This document shows positions 35,096 to 43,139 of a DNA stretch of 64,000 nucleotides, one piece after another. Positions within the stretch are counted from its first letter, which is position 1; the number at the start of each line of letters is the position of its first letter. The position numbers and the translations under genes are program-made. This DNA comes from Thermococcus barossii (GTDB lineage Archaea > Methanobacteriota_B > Thermococci > Thermococcales > Thermococcaceae), in the NCBI RefSeq assembly GCF_002214465.1, contig NZ_CP015101.1:1123013-1187012 (forward strand), read 5' to 3'. Below the pieces are notes generated by a model. The model saw nothing but the letters and a program-made list of their open reading frames with translations. It searched no databases and was not told where the DNA came from.

Positions 35096-35995
35096 TCAAA
35101 CGGGTATCTTCAGGTTCAGCTTGTCCACGAGCTCCTTGTACCTGTTCCTGACCGTGACCTCAGTGACGCGCGCCACCTCGGCCACCTCGCGCTGGGTTCT
35201 CTTCTCGTCCTCAAGAAGGCCTGCAATGTAGAGCGCGGCCGCGACAAGTCCGGCGGGACTCTTTCCGCTCGTGAGACCCTTTTCGTAGGCTTCGTCGAGT
35301 ATTTTCACGGCCCTTCTTCTGACCTTCTCACTCAGGCCGAGCTCGTCTGCAAACTTGTTGACGTAGTCCGTTGGTTTTACGAAGAGCTTCTTCGGAGTGA
35401 GGTTGAGGTTCCTCGCGATAAAGCGGAAGCTCCTGCCTATCTCCTTCTTGTCGACGCGCGATATGTCAGCTATCTCGTCGAGCGTCCTCGGAACTTTCAG
35501 GAGCCTGCAGGCGGCGTAGACACAGGCCGCTATCACGCTCTCAATGGAGCGGCCCCTTATGAGGCCCTTCCTGACGGCCTCGCGGTAGAGCCTTGCCGCC
35601 TCCTCCTCGACGTGCCTCGGGAGCTTGAGCTGGGAGGCGATTCTATCGAGCTCGCTCAGGGCGAAGGCGAGGTTCCTCTCGGCGGCATCGCTCACCCTCA
35701 GGCGGGACTGCCACTTCCTCAGGCGGTACATCTTCTCGCGCATCAGCCCGGAGAGGTTTCTATCGATGCCTATGTCGGTCGAGAGACCCTTATCGTGGAG
35801 GAGGATGCTCTCGGGTGCACCGACACGGGCCCTCTTTTCCCTCTGGCTCGCGTCAAATGCGCGCCACTCCGGACCCATATCTATGACGTTCTCCTCGATA
35901 ACGTAACCGCAAACCTTACAGACGACCTCTCCCCTACCCGGGTCGTAGATGAACTCCGTTGAACCACAGACCGGGCAGACCCTACGCTTGCTCAC
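35096..35995 (-). CDS. tfb: Transcription initiation factor B (TFB)
   Basis: Archaeal TFIIB. 299 aa: N-terminal zinc ribbon CPVCGSTEF...CKVCGYV, B-finger/linker (VIDMGPEWRAFDASQREKRARVG, quoted in part), and two cyclin-like repeats; the C-terminal HTH (TQREVAEVARVTEVTVRNRYKEL, in part) contacts the BRE. In T. kodakarensis the fen gene lies next to tfb1, and the convergent arrangement here agrees with TFB1. GTG start at 35995. A second TFB may exist elsewhere in the genome. Confidence 0.96.
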   Translation of the reverse strand: MSKRRVCPVCGSTEFIYDPGRGEVVCKVCGYVIEENVIDMGPEWRAFDASQREKRARVGAPESILLHDKGLSTDIGIDRNLSGLMREKMYRLRKWQSRLRVSDAAERNLAFALSELDRIASQLKLPRHVEEEAARLYREAVRKGLIRGRSIESVIAACVYAACRLLKVPRTLDEIADISRVDKKEIGRSFRFIARNLNLTPKKLFVKPTDYVNKFADELGLSEKVRRRAVKILDEAYEKGLTSGKSPAGLVAAALYIAGLLEDEKRTQREVAEVARVTEVTVRNRYKELVDKLNLKIPV

Positions 35996-36033
35996 TCAAA
36001 CACCCCCAACCGGCCGGCTATTTTATAAAGCCC

Positions 36034-36312
36034 TTATAAACCTTCTCCTTTTTTCACAACGTAACGTAGTAACCAGGCAAGGTCCTCGCGCTTGAAGGTT
36101 ATCCTCTCCAGAACACGGACGTCCCAGTCTTCCTCCACCACGTTAGCGTATATCCAGAGGAAGACCGGATCCTCGTCAGTCCCAACGTGGAGGTTCTTGT
36201 AGAGAACGTCAACGGTACCGTCCTTGTTCTTCTTAACCGAGACGGCCCTCCAGGTTTCGAGACTAACCTCTCCCTTTTCGTCCAGTATACGGACTATCTC
36301 CCTGGCGTCCAT
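36034..36312 (-). CDS. Conserved hypothetical protein, 92 aa
   Basis: Small soluble alpha/beta protein (EIVRILDEKGEVSLETWRAVSV, GTVDVLYKNLHVGTDEDPVFLWIYANVV in pieces). The position immediately after the PDCD5-like gene in a translation-linked operon suggests a ribosome or chromatin-associated role, but no family is recognised. ATG follows AAGGTGCTCCC. No metal-binding or catalytic motif. Confidence 0.78.
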   Translation of the reverse strand: MDAREIVRILDEKGEVSLETWRAVSVKKNKDGTVDVLYKNLHVGTDEDPVFLWIYANVVEEDWDVRVLERITFKREDLAWLLRYVVKKGEGL

Positions 36313-36327
36313 GGGAGCACCTTCTGG

Positions 36328-36666
36328 CTACCACTTAATCTTGAAGTCACGCCTCGTTCTGGCGTCTATCTGGGCCAGTATCTTTTTCAGCTTGGCGTCG
36401 TCTATGGGCTCCCTTATCTGCCCCGCCTGGTAAAGCTGAACGAGAACCAGCTCCACCTGTCTCGCGAGCTCGGGCTTGACGAGCTTGACGCGACCGAGCC
36501 TCTCCCTGGCATCGGGCGTGAGAATTCTCCTCATTATGGCATCAAGCTGGGCCTCAAGCTCCATCTCCTGTCTCAAAGCCTCCTCCTGAGCCTTCTGCTG
36601 CTCAAGGTACTTCTTCTGCAGTTCCATGAGCTTGCGCTTCCTGATCTCCTCTATGTCCTCGGCCAT
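36328..36666 (-). CDS. PDCD5-like DNA-binding protein
   Basis: 112 aa helical protein of the PDCD5/TFAR19 family (M. thermautotrophicus MTH1615 type). Charged N-terminal helix (EEIRKRKLMELQKKYLEQQK), core QLDAIMRRILTPDARERLGRVKLVKPELARQVELVL (quoted in pieces) and the conserved C-terminal helix ending DFKIKW. The ATG at 36666 is the natural start; an upstream open frame extension has no homologous character. Operon with S19e and YhbY-like genes. Confidence 0.93.
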   Translation of the reverse strand: MAEDIEEIRKRKLMELQKKYLEQQKAQEEALRQEMELEAQLDAIMRRILTPDARERLGRVKLVKPELARQVELVLVQLYQAGQIREPIDDAKLKKILAQIDARTRRDFKIKW

Positions 36667-36766
36667 CCTCTCACCCCCACATAGGGTTATACCTTCGGTT
36701 AAAAAGGTATTGGGTTTGAGAACCGCGGGAAGAGGGAAACCAACAAGTAGAAAGGGGCCAAAGCCC

Positions 36767-37219
36767 TCAGTACTTCTTGAGCTCCGGAATCTGCTCCTCA
36801 AGCTCCTTCTTGAGCTCGGTGGCGACCTTGTCGAGGAAGCTCTGCCCCTGCGGGGTGACGATCCTGCCCTCACCCGGAACCTTCTGGACAAAGCCAGCGG
36901 CCTCAAGCTGCTGGAGGGCCTTCCTTATGATGCTTCCCCCGGCCTTGTAGAAGTGCTCCGGGGCGTGACCGCGGTTCTTCCTGCCGCCGTACCAGGTCCT
37001 GAGCCTCTCGATTCCGACCGGCCCGTCGATGTAGATCTTCCTGAAGATGCTGGCAACTCTGTAGTACCACCAGTCCTCCTGCTCGGGAAGCCTCTCCTTG
37101 TGCCTGCCGGTCTTGACGAACGGGGCCCACTCGGGCGGCTTTATGGCCTCTATCTCCTTGAGTTTCTGGGCAACCCTCTCAACGAGCAAATCACCGGGAA
37201 CGTCATAAACTGTCGCCAC
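36767..37219 (-). CDS. rps19e: 30S ribosomal protein S19e
   Basis: Archaeal/eukaryotic small-subunit protein, 150 aa. Begins [17 protein letters not shown], includes [41 protein letters not shown] (in part) and ends ELKKY. Start decision: GTG 37219 lies 7 nt after GGGGAGGG and gives the usual 150-aa start; the TTG at 37225 (MKVATV) is too close to the ribosome-binding site. Between YhbY-like and PDCD5-like genes. Confidence 0.96.
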   Translation of the reverse strand: MATVYDVPGDLLVERVAQKLKEIEAIKPPEWAPFVKTGRHKERLPEQEDWWYYRVASIFRKIYIDGPVGIERLRTWYGGRKNRGHAPEHFYKAGGSIIRKALQQLEAAGFVQKVPGEGRIVTPQGQSFLDKVATELKKELEEQIPELKKY

Positions 37220-37221
37220 TT

Positions 37222-37638
37222 TCAATCCCTCCCCTTCTTGAATTTCCTCCTGAACTGAGCGATATCGAGCCTGACTTTCTTAACGGGCTTCTCCTCCCGC
37301 TTTTCCTTCGAAAGCTCCTTTCTCTGGAGCTTCCTTAAATACTTTTCCCAACCTTCCCTCGGTTTGAACAATATAAACCTTTTGCCGCGAACCTCAATCA
37401 GCTCGCTGTCCGTCATTTCAGCGACCTTCTCGGCCAGCTGCCTCCTGTCCAGTTCGGTGCTTATGAGCGCGCCCTTCCTTATCTCAACCTTGAGAATGCC
37501 GTCCTTCTCAAGCTGGGTGTTTATCTCCTCGATGACACCCTCATCCAGTCCTCTCTTACCTATCCACGCCCGCGGAGGAATGTCGTAGTATCTCGCCCTT
37601 ATGGCGCGTCTCACCTTTCCGGGTAAGCGTTTCTCCAT
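37222..37638 (-). CDS. YhbY/CRM-domain RNA-binding protein, 138 aa
   Basis: A short basic protein starting [19 protein letters not shown]. It has helical and strand segments ending in a Lys/Arg-rich tail ([16 protein letters not shown]) and is the first gene of the S19e-PDCD5 operon, and it is annotated in relatives as a YhbY-like or ribosome-biogenesis protein. I see [21 protein letters not shown], loosely like the KIGKxGLxxxxIxEI of CRM domains, so the family call is tentative. ATG 37638 follows AGAGGTGAGAGAG. Confidence 0.68.
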   Translation of the reverse strand: MEKRLPGKVRRAIRARYYDIPPRAWIGKRGLDEGVIEEINTQLEKDGILKVEIRKGALISTELDRRQLAEKVAEMTDSELIEVRGKRFILFKPREGWEKYLRKLQRKELSKEKREEKPVKKVRLDIAQFRRKFKKGRD

Positions 37639-37739
37639 CTCTCTCACCTCTAAGCTTCTCGCGGGTGGAGGCCTTATAAAGGTTGGCCTTTTAAAGGTGT
37701 TGGCGACAACCACAGAGAAGCATAGATTGGGGTGAGGCC

Positions 37740-38345
37740 ATGCTCGTCCATCATCTCTATTCGGGCGGAAAGGACTCAAGCTTAGCCGCGTGGATTCTAA
37801 CCAGGCTCGGCTACGAGGTGAAGCTCGTAACGGTGAGCTTCGGCCTCCTCGACAACTGGCGTTTCGCCAGGGAAACCGCCGAGAGGCTGGGCTTTGAGCA
37901 CCAAGTCCTGTACCTGCCCAGGGAAGTTCTGGAAAAGGCGGCTGAGATTGCCATTGAAGATGGGCGTCCCAACAACGCGATACAGTTCATCCACGAGAAG
38001 GCCCTGGAGGCTCTCGCCTCTCTACCGGAGGTCGGGAGGGTCAGCGACGGAACGAGGAGGGACGACAGGGTTCCGCTCCTCGACCTGTCGAAGGCCCGCT
38101 CGCTGGAGGACCGCTTTGGCGTTGCCTACATACGCCCGCTCCTCGGCCTCGGGTACAAGACGATACGGGAGCTTACGGAGAGGCTATTCATCGTCGAGAT
38201 AAGGGAGAGCGAGGAGCTGGAGAAGGCCGACTACGAGGTCGAGCTGAGGCACATCATGAGGGAGAAGGGACTTGACCCCCTCGAAATCTTCCCGAAGAGG
38301 CACTACCAGTCGAGGGTTCTTGGCTGGAGGGAGAAAGGGATTTAA
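37740..38345 (+). CDS. PP-loop ATPase, asparagine-synthase-like, 201 aa
   Basis: N-terminal PP-loop HLYSGGKDSSLAAWIL (SGGxDS) identifies an N-type ATP pyrophosphatase that adenylates a substrate. GRVSDGTRRDDRVPLLDLSKA and AYIRPLLGLGYKTI follow. Too short for a complete asparagine synthetase or QueC; archaeal family often annotated alpha hydrolase or 'asparagine synthase-related'. Possible tRNA or RNA-thiolation role is inference. ATG follows GGGGTGAGGCC. Divergent from YhbY-like gene. Confidence 0.8.
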   Translation: MLVHHLYSGGKDSSLAAWILTRLGYEVKLVTVSFGLLDNWRFARETAERLGFEHQVLYLPREVLEKAAEIAIEDGRPNNAIQFIHEKALEALASLPEVGRVSDGTRRDDRVPLLDLSKARSLEDRFGVAYIRPLLGLGYKTIRELTERLFIVEIRESEELEKADYEVELRHIMREKGLDPLEIFPKRHYQSRVLGWREKGI

Positions 38346-38377
38346 ATTTTCTCTCCCACTCCTTTGGGGGACGTTAA

Positions 38378-39145
38378 ATGAGAATCCTCACGATTTCCGG
38401 CGGTCGATTTTTCTCCAGCAGAGTCAGAAAACTTGTCGAGGAAGTTTCCGGGAGGATTGAGGTTCTGGAGAACGCGGTCCTGTTCCCAGAGAGCGTTGAG
38501 GCCGAATACGGGAGATTCAACGCGGCAAGCTCCGTCCTTTTGGGCCCCCGGATAGGGGCAAGGGGCTCCAAGTACTACACCTCGGGCTGGCTCTTCAACA
38601 CGTCCAGAAAATTCGTGCCGGAGGAAGGCGTTCTTTCCAGCGAGCTCCCATTGGTTCCGGCCCAGTACAGGGTCGAGCTCGACGTCCCCGGCTCCGGAAG
38701 GATCGAGCTTCCGGGATACCGGCTCAAAAACGGTGTTCTGCTCCTCTACATTACGCCGAGTTACCGGGTCACGTTCCCGGGCGACGTTCTGGAGGCGGGA
38801 AACCTGGAGGACTACGCCCAGGTCTCCCTAAAACCCCTTGAAAACGGCTTTGAAGGAGCGATTACATTAAACCTCCAGAAGGCCGAGTACGCTGACCTTC
38901 TCCTGCTCGGCAAGATGGTCGAGGATATCGTCTTCTTCGGAAGCGAGCAGGGAAGGTTCACCTACGAGTTCATCAGGGAACCGATGCTCATAATCTCCCA
39001 CGAGAAAGTTCTCTCGCCCCAGGGACTCCAGAAGGCCATGAGCGGCTTTATCGGGCTCAGCGGACACGGAAAATTCACGCTCAGGCTCAGCGTTGGAAAG
39101 GCAAGGGAAGAAATGGACTTCTCGGTGGGGATTGGGGTAGAGTAG
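38378..39145 (+). CDS. Conserved hypothetical protein, 255 aa
   Basis: No family recognised. N-terminal segment MRILTISGGRFFSS looks Rossmann-like; the middle is beta-rich (YRVELDVPGSGRIELPGYRLKNGVLLLYI in pieces); the end GKFTLRLSVGKAREEMDFSVGIGVE is amphipathic strand. No signal peptide or TM. TATA candidate ATTTAAATTTT lies 30 nt before the ATG, which follows GGGGGACG. Convergent with the ribosomal operon. Confidence 0.72.
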   Translation: MRILTISGGRFFSSRVRKLVEEVSGRIEVLENAVLFPESVEAEYGRFNAASSVLLGPRIGARGSKYYTSGWLFNTSRKFVPEEGVLSSELPLVPAQYRVELDVPGSGRIELPGYRLKNGVLLLYITPSYRVTFPGDVLEAGNLEDYAQVSLKPLENGFEGAITLNLQKAEYADLLLLGKMVEDIVFFGSEQGRFTYEFIREPMLIISHEKVLSPQGLQKAMSGFIGLSGHGKFTLRLSVGKAREEMDFSVGIGVE

Positions 39146-39154
39146 AAAAGGAAA

Positions 39155-39385
39155 TCAGAGCCCGCTGAGCTTTCTGACTATCGGGTTCTCAGCCTCTTCG
39201 GGCTTTATCTCCTCAATGCTCTCGATCCATATCTTGTTTCTCGGAACGCGGTGCTTGCTGCCGACCTCGGAGTAGAGTATCTCGACGACGTCCTCTTCCT
39301 TAAGACCGCGGTACTCCCTCGTGAACCTCTCCCTCTTTCCGTTCCTCTCGAAAACGCCCTTAACGCGGAAGACCTTAACCTCCAT
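39155..39385 (-). CDS. rpl18a: 50S ribosomal protein L18Ae (LX)
   Basis: 76 aa, the archaeal LX protein. Begins [16 protein letters not shown] and has [19 protein letters not shown]. Last gene of the L39e-L31e-eIF6-L18a cluster that is conserved in Thermococcales and other archaea. ATG follows GGAGGTGTGAGCT. Confidence 0.95.
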   Translation of the reverse strand: MEVKVFRVKGVFERNGKRERFTREYRGLKEEDVVEILYSEVGSKHRVPRNKIWIESIEEIKPEEAENPIVRKLSGL

Positions 39386-39402
39386 AGCTCACACCTCCAT
39401 CA

Positions 39403-40089
39403 TCAGTCAAGGAAGCCCAGAGCTTCTTCAATCTTCACTATCTCCGGACCGGTGGTCAGGTGCCCAACTACGACACCGTAAGAGTTGGCAAGCATGCACG
39501 AGCCAACGAAGGGAACGCCCATGTTGGCGGTTCCGACGTAGATGTCAACCTTGAACAGGTCGCGGAGCCATTCCAGCTCCTCGTCGGTGGCCTCCGGATG
39601 AACGAGTCCGCCCCTGTTGGTGACGACCCCGACGCTCCCAACGGCGTGGAAGTCACCTATCATCCCCCTCTCGACCTCGACGCCGAGTATGTCTTCGAGT
39701 TTCTTTGCCTCCTCGCGCGTGAACTTTGCGCTCACCAGCGCGGCCCTGTCGTTGGCGAGGATTAAGTTGCCGAAGGCCGTGAGGGTGCTCTGGAACGGGA
39801 CTATTTCGGTGTCTATTCCGTACTCCTTAAGCTGACCGTTGATGTGCTCCAGTTCGGCGTCCCAGACGTACCAGGGGACGACTATGGCACTGGAGTTTCC
39901 GGCCGCGAATATGCCAACTATGCGGGACTTCATTATGCTCGTTTCAATGAGCGGAACCTTGAGAACCTCCCTGAGAACCCCGAGCTTCTTCTCGCCGAGG
40001 CCCTCCCTGATCAGGACTAACTTGTCGGTGGCGGTACCGTAAACGCCCAGATACGGAGAGTTCTCAAAATCGAGCCTTTCTATGTGCAT
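39403..40089 (-). CDS. eif6: Translation initiation factor 6
   Basis: aIF6, 228 aa, anti-association factor that binds the 50S subunit. Five-fold repeated alpha/beta pattern; hallmarks NSPYLGVYGTATDKLVLI at the start, SSAIVVPWYVWDAEL, DRAALVSAKFT, GGLVHPEATDEEL and CMLANSYGVVVGHLTTGPEI near the end. ATG follows CGAGGTGACGAG. Sits between L31e and L18a. Confidence 0.97.
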   Translation of the reverse strand: MHIERLDFENSPYLGVYGTATDKLVLIREGLGEKKLGVLREVLKVPLIETSIMKSRIVGIFAAGNSSAIVVPWYVWDAELEHINGQLKEYGIDTEIVPFQSTLTAFGNLILANDRAALVSAKFTREEAKKLEDILGVEVERGMIGDFHAVGSVGVVTNRGGLVHPEATDEELEWLRDLFKVDIYVGTANMGVPFVGSCMLANSYGVVVGHLTTGPEIVKIEEALGFLD

Positions 40090-40116
40090 CTCGTCACCTC
40101 GTTAAATTAAAAGGAA

Positions 40117-40386
40117 TCAAGCGAGGGAAACCTTGGCTATCCTCTTGCCCTCTTCCTCTTCGACAACGACCTTAACGCGGAGCTTGTTGGGCGGCTTTTC
40201 CGCCCCGCGCTCCCAGAGCTTCTCGTTGACGTCGGTGCCGATGATGACTTCGTCGGCCTTGGCGTGCCTGGCTATCCACTCGCGGACGAACTTAGCTGCT
40301 CTCGGGGCCCTCTTCCAGCGCGGAACGCGCTTCTTTATCTTCCTGATGGGAACGACGAATATGACCTCCTCTCCGGGCTTGATCAT
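40117..40386 (-). CDS. rpl31e: 50S ribosomal protein L31e
   Basis: 89 aa; motifs [30 protein letters not shown] (in pieces) and [24 protein letters not shown] are characteristic. ATG follows GTGAGGTGAGTTAAG. Directly downstream of L39e. Confidence 0.97.
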   Translation of the reverse strand: MIKPGEEVIFVVPIRKIKKRVPRWKRAPRAAKFVREWIARHAKADEVIIGTDVNEKLWERGAEKPPNKLRVKVVVEEEEGKRIAKVSLA

Positions 40387-40397
40387 CTTAACTCACC

Positions 40398-40553
40398 TCA
40401 CTCCTTGAGCTTGGTCCTTCTCCACATCCTTCTCTTCGGATGGGTCATGACCTCCCTGTTGGTCTTGACTATGACCCAGACCGGAATGCGCCTGTTCTGC
40501 TTCGCGGCCTTTGCAAGTCTGAGTTTCTTCGCAAGCGGCTTGTTTCTCGCCAT
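40398..40553 (-). CDS. rpl39e: 50S ribosomal protein L39e
   Basis: 51 aa, very basic: [35 protein letters not shown] and [17 protein letters not shown] 40553 follows GGAGGTGTAGTT; first gene of the operon with a TATA candidate GCTTAAAAAAGG (minus strand) at ~40606-40616. That promoter lies between the gene and the foreign-looking island, so the island did not destroy it. Confidence 0.96.
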   Translation of the reverse strand: MARNKPLAKKLRLAKAAKQNRRIPVWVIVKTNREVMTHPKRRMWRRTKLKE

Positions 40554-40662
40554 AACTACACCTCCGGGGATTATCATGATGCCTGTTGATGCTTTGGCTA
40601 TCCTTTTTTAAGCTTTTTTGTGGGGTTTTGGGGTTTCAACATCAGATTAAAAAGATTAAAGA

Positions 40663-42036
40663 TTATGTGGTTCTTTTAGGGATTATGTTGTATTCAACTA
40701 TAATGCTAGATTGAGCACCTTGGGTATGACTATTGTTAGATGCGAGCGTTGCATAAATAACATCCAAATTTTTTACTATTAAGTTTCCTTTATTTTCAAG
40801 ATCTAAGAAGGTATCCCTGATGAATAATAGTTTCTTCCGTTCACATTCATCATGGGTATTAAGTTGACGAGTAAATGGAATTTTCGTGAACTCATGGAAT
40901 GTATCCTGAAACAAAAGCCTATTAAAAAGATCATTGCAATCATTATCATTATTTTGACGGTTTATGCAGATATCAGTTTCAAATCGATGATATCGTGAAT
41001 ATGCTATTTCAAAAACTTCCCCAAGAGTATACGTAAACAATAAGCAACTTAGTTTTTCTTTTTTTAGTTTTTCTTTTTGTAACATTTTTTTATCTCTAGA
41101 TTTATCTTCAGATTTATCTTCCCAAATGTACAAAGAGTCAAAGATTGCAGAAAGGTATTCTAGAAGATCTTTTGGACTTGTTGTATTAAGTATAGGTCGA
41201 TCACGCTCCTTATTCCATTTACATGTCTTCAATGTTATACTGATATTCAACTTATGTAACAATTCCCTATTTTTCCGTTCACGAATATAAGCTCTTACAA
41301 AAACAAACCCAAGTTCAAAAAACAGTATTACAAGTACAACCACAAAAATCTGTAAAATCGTACGATCGTACATAATTTGGTTACCATTCAAGAACACAGA
41401 CAAAGTGATTCCTGAAAACATCGAACTACTAATTGCCACAAATGTCGTCAATAAACATAGTCGTAGCATTCGAATAATGTATCTCCTGGACCCCCACTGA
41501 GATCCTAACATTGGAACTATTAGTTCGTAAAAAATAACAAACTTAACCATATTTAATATGTCTCTATCTACCATTATCCAATATGCATAACATACCATAG
41601 AAAAAATAATAAGAAACAAAATCCACGCCTCTACTCTGGAATATCCGTCTGAGGGCATTAATGCAATAAAAAATAACAGATATACCACTAAGTATATTGT
41701 TTTTCTGTAATTTACTAATGACAAATATTGCTTGAACCCTATAACTCTTACCGTTACTAGTGTATGCAGACTCCATTGCAGAAGTGAGTATGATACTATC
41801 AGGAGAGTTATTAATCTAAGTCGGAAATCTATCCAAGAATCCACATTCGGATACAATCTGCCTAGTAATGATGGGGCACTATGAGATGCATTTAGTATTA
41901 TGCCAATAATTATGCTAAATGTTACGATTGCACCATAAGTGATTTCCAGAAAAGAAATATCTTCATGCAACCCCTGGCTGTTTTTTATTATATTGTTAAC
42001 AATTGTATTAAGAGTCTCACTCTGTGCGTTCCCCAT
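40663..42036 (-). CDS. Island gene 4: multi-TM protein with cytosolic domain, 457 aa
   Basis: No family recognised. Six or seven predicted TM segments in the first ~250 residues (e.g. YGAIVTFSIIIGIILNAS, TIYLVVYLLFFIALMP, AWILFLIIFSMVCYAYWIMV, ILQIFVVVLVILFFELGFVFV), then ~200 soluble residues with a charged Lys/Glu/Asp segment (EDKSEDKSRDKKMLQKEKLKKEK in part). ATG 42036 lies 4 nt after AGGTGAT, whose GTG at 42045 also overlaps the preceding stop. Codon and base composition is A+T-rich, unlike the chromosome. Last gene of the operon. Confidence 0.82.
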   Translation of the reverse strand: MGNAQSETLNTIVNNIIKNSQGLHEDISFLEITYGAIVTFSIIIGIILNASHSAPSLLGRLYPNVDSWIDFRLRLITLLIVSYSLLQWSLHTLVTVRVIGFKQYLSLVNYRKTIYLVVYLLFFIALMPSDGYSRVEAWILFLIIFSMVCYAYWIMVDRDILNMVKFVIFYELIVPMLGSQWGSRRYIIRMLRLCLLTTFVAISSSMFSGITLSVFLNGNQIMYDRTILQIFVVVLVILFFELGFVFVRAYIRERKNRELLHKLNISITLKTCKWNKERDRPILNTTSPKDLLEYLSAIFDSLYIWEDKSEDKSRDKKMLQKEKLKKEKLSCLLFTYTLGEVFEIAYSRYHRFETDICINRQNNDNDCNDLFNRLLFQDTFHEFTKIPFTRQLNTHDECERKKLLFIRDTFLDLENKGNLIVKNLDVIYATLASNNSHTQGAQSSIIVEYNIIPKRTT

Positions 42037-42041
42037 AATAA

Positions 42042-43139
42042 TCACCTAAAATTGACTTGTGGAATAAAACTACGCACAATATAACACGGGTAATATTCGC
42101 AAGTATGGGTCCAATGCATAATGTACAGTTTAGAAATAATATTCTTCCCATTTAGTTCGTCTTGTAAGAAACATCCTAAAAATTCATCCTGTATGCTATT
42201 GTTTTGACGTTGTCCCCATTTTTCTAGAACTGTTTCCAAGTACTCAGAAACAAATTTTTCGTATCCTTCCGAAACATAATGAGTAGTAATAACAACTGCA
42301 TTAATCAAATGAGTAGTGTTGAAAGAATCTGAGTTTTTAACTTCCCCTATAAGCTCAATCAGAGTATTGGATCTAGAATAACAACCATGGTCCCTAATGT
42401 AGGTAATGTCAATGTTATAATTAGTGTCCGGGGGGTTATTGAAGCGCTCACCTTTTCCCTTTTCTTTTTCTGGATAATAGGCCAATGGACACGTTCCCAT
42501 TTTAGGACAAGAAGTACCCTCTGTACTACCATAATGAAGTTTGGCTAGTTTAGCATGTAAGTATTCTTCAACAGATTCTCTACTACCTGAAGTTTCCGGA
42601 ACAATTAGAAGATATTTCCGTATAGTACTTGCTCTTATTGGAATGCCCACTTTTTTGTTTTTATTTTCAATTTTCACATCTACAATTAGATTATCAAGCA
42701 GCTCTGAGATAGCTTTTATTACGTTTATTTTTGTTAAGCATGCAGTAACCTCAAATGTAGCAATAACTTCAAGTTGCTGTTGATTTGAGACACTCATTTT
42801 AGAGCTATTAGGATTCACAGGATATTCAATTTTTCCCGTCCTTTCTTTTAGTTTAACAAGTTCAATAATTGCATGAAAGTTTATACGTGGTTTTATTGTC
42901 ATAAGAGGGTGTGTTGGGAAATTTAATAAGCCAGAACTAGGAGAGGCAAAACGTTCACAAGTTTCAACGGTAGTGTATTTAATATTCAAAAGATAATCAA
43001 ATTTTTTCGAGCGTTCTGTTTCAGTCTCTAGTTGAACTCCATGAAGTGTTTTAAGGGTTGTATATAATGCACCGGGAATATCATCCACACACATGAATAG
43101 TCTAAATTTGCTTTTGAAGTTATCAGTCCCATCTGACAA
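42042..43139 (-). CDS. Island gene 3: soluble protein, 365 aa, unknown
   Basis: No recognised family and no TM segment. The first 38 residues (FRLFMCVDDIPGALYTTLKTL) resemble an ACT-domain start (DxPGALxxxxxxL), a small-molecule-binding fold; this is a suggestion only. Nine Cys, including C211-x5-C217 and C253, could form a metal site. TTG start at 43139 overlaps the end of the 616-aa gene; GAGAGGGGG lies ~10 nt upstream. A+T-rich. Probably a partner or regulator of the two membrane proteins that flank it. Confidence 0.8.
   Translation of the reverse strand: MSDGTDNFKSKFRLFMCVDDIPGALYTTLKTLHGVQLETETERSKKFDYLLNIKYTTVETCERFASPSSGLLNFPTHPLMTIKPRINFHAIIELVKLKERTGKIEYPVNPNSSKMSVSNQQQLEVIATFEVTACLTKINVIKAISELLDNLIVDVKIENKNKKVGIPIRASTIRKYLLIVPETSGSRESVEEYLHAKLAKLHYGSTEGTSCPKMGTCPLAYYPEKEKGKGERFNNPPDTNYNIDITYIRDHGCYSRSNTLIELIGEVKNSDSFNTTHLINAVVITTHYVSEGYEKFVSEYLETVLEKWGQRQNNSIQDEFLGCFLQDELNGKNIISKLYIMHWTHTCEYYPCYIVRSFIPQVNFR

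Noticed and set aside
36667-36906. N-terminal extension of the PDCD5-like gene
   Set aside because: The extension is Arg/Ser-rich, and the natural ATG at 36666 gives the usual family length.
37639-37779. N-terminal extension of the YhbY-like gene
   Set aside because: It covers the divergent promoter; ATG 37638 has a strong ribosome-binding site.
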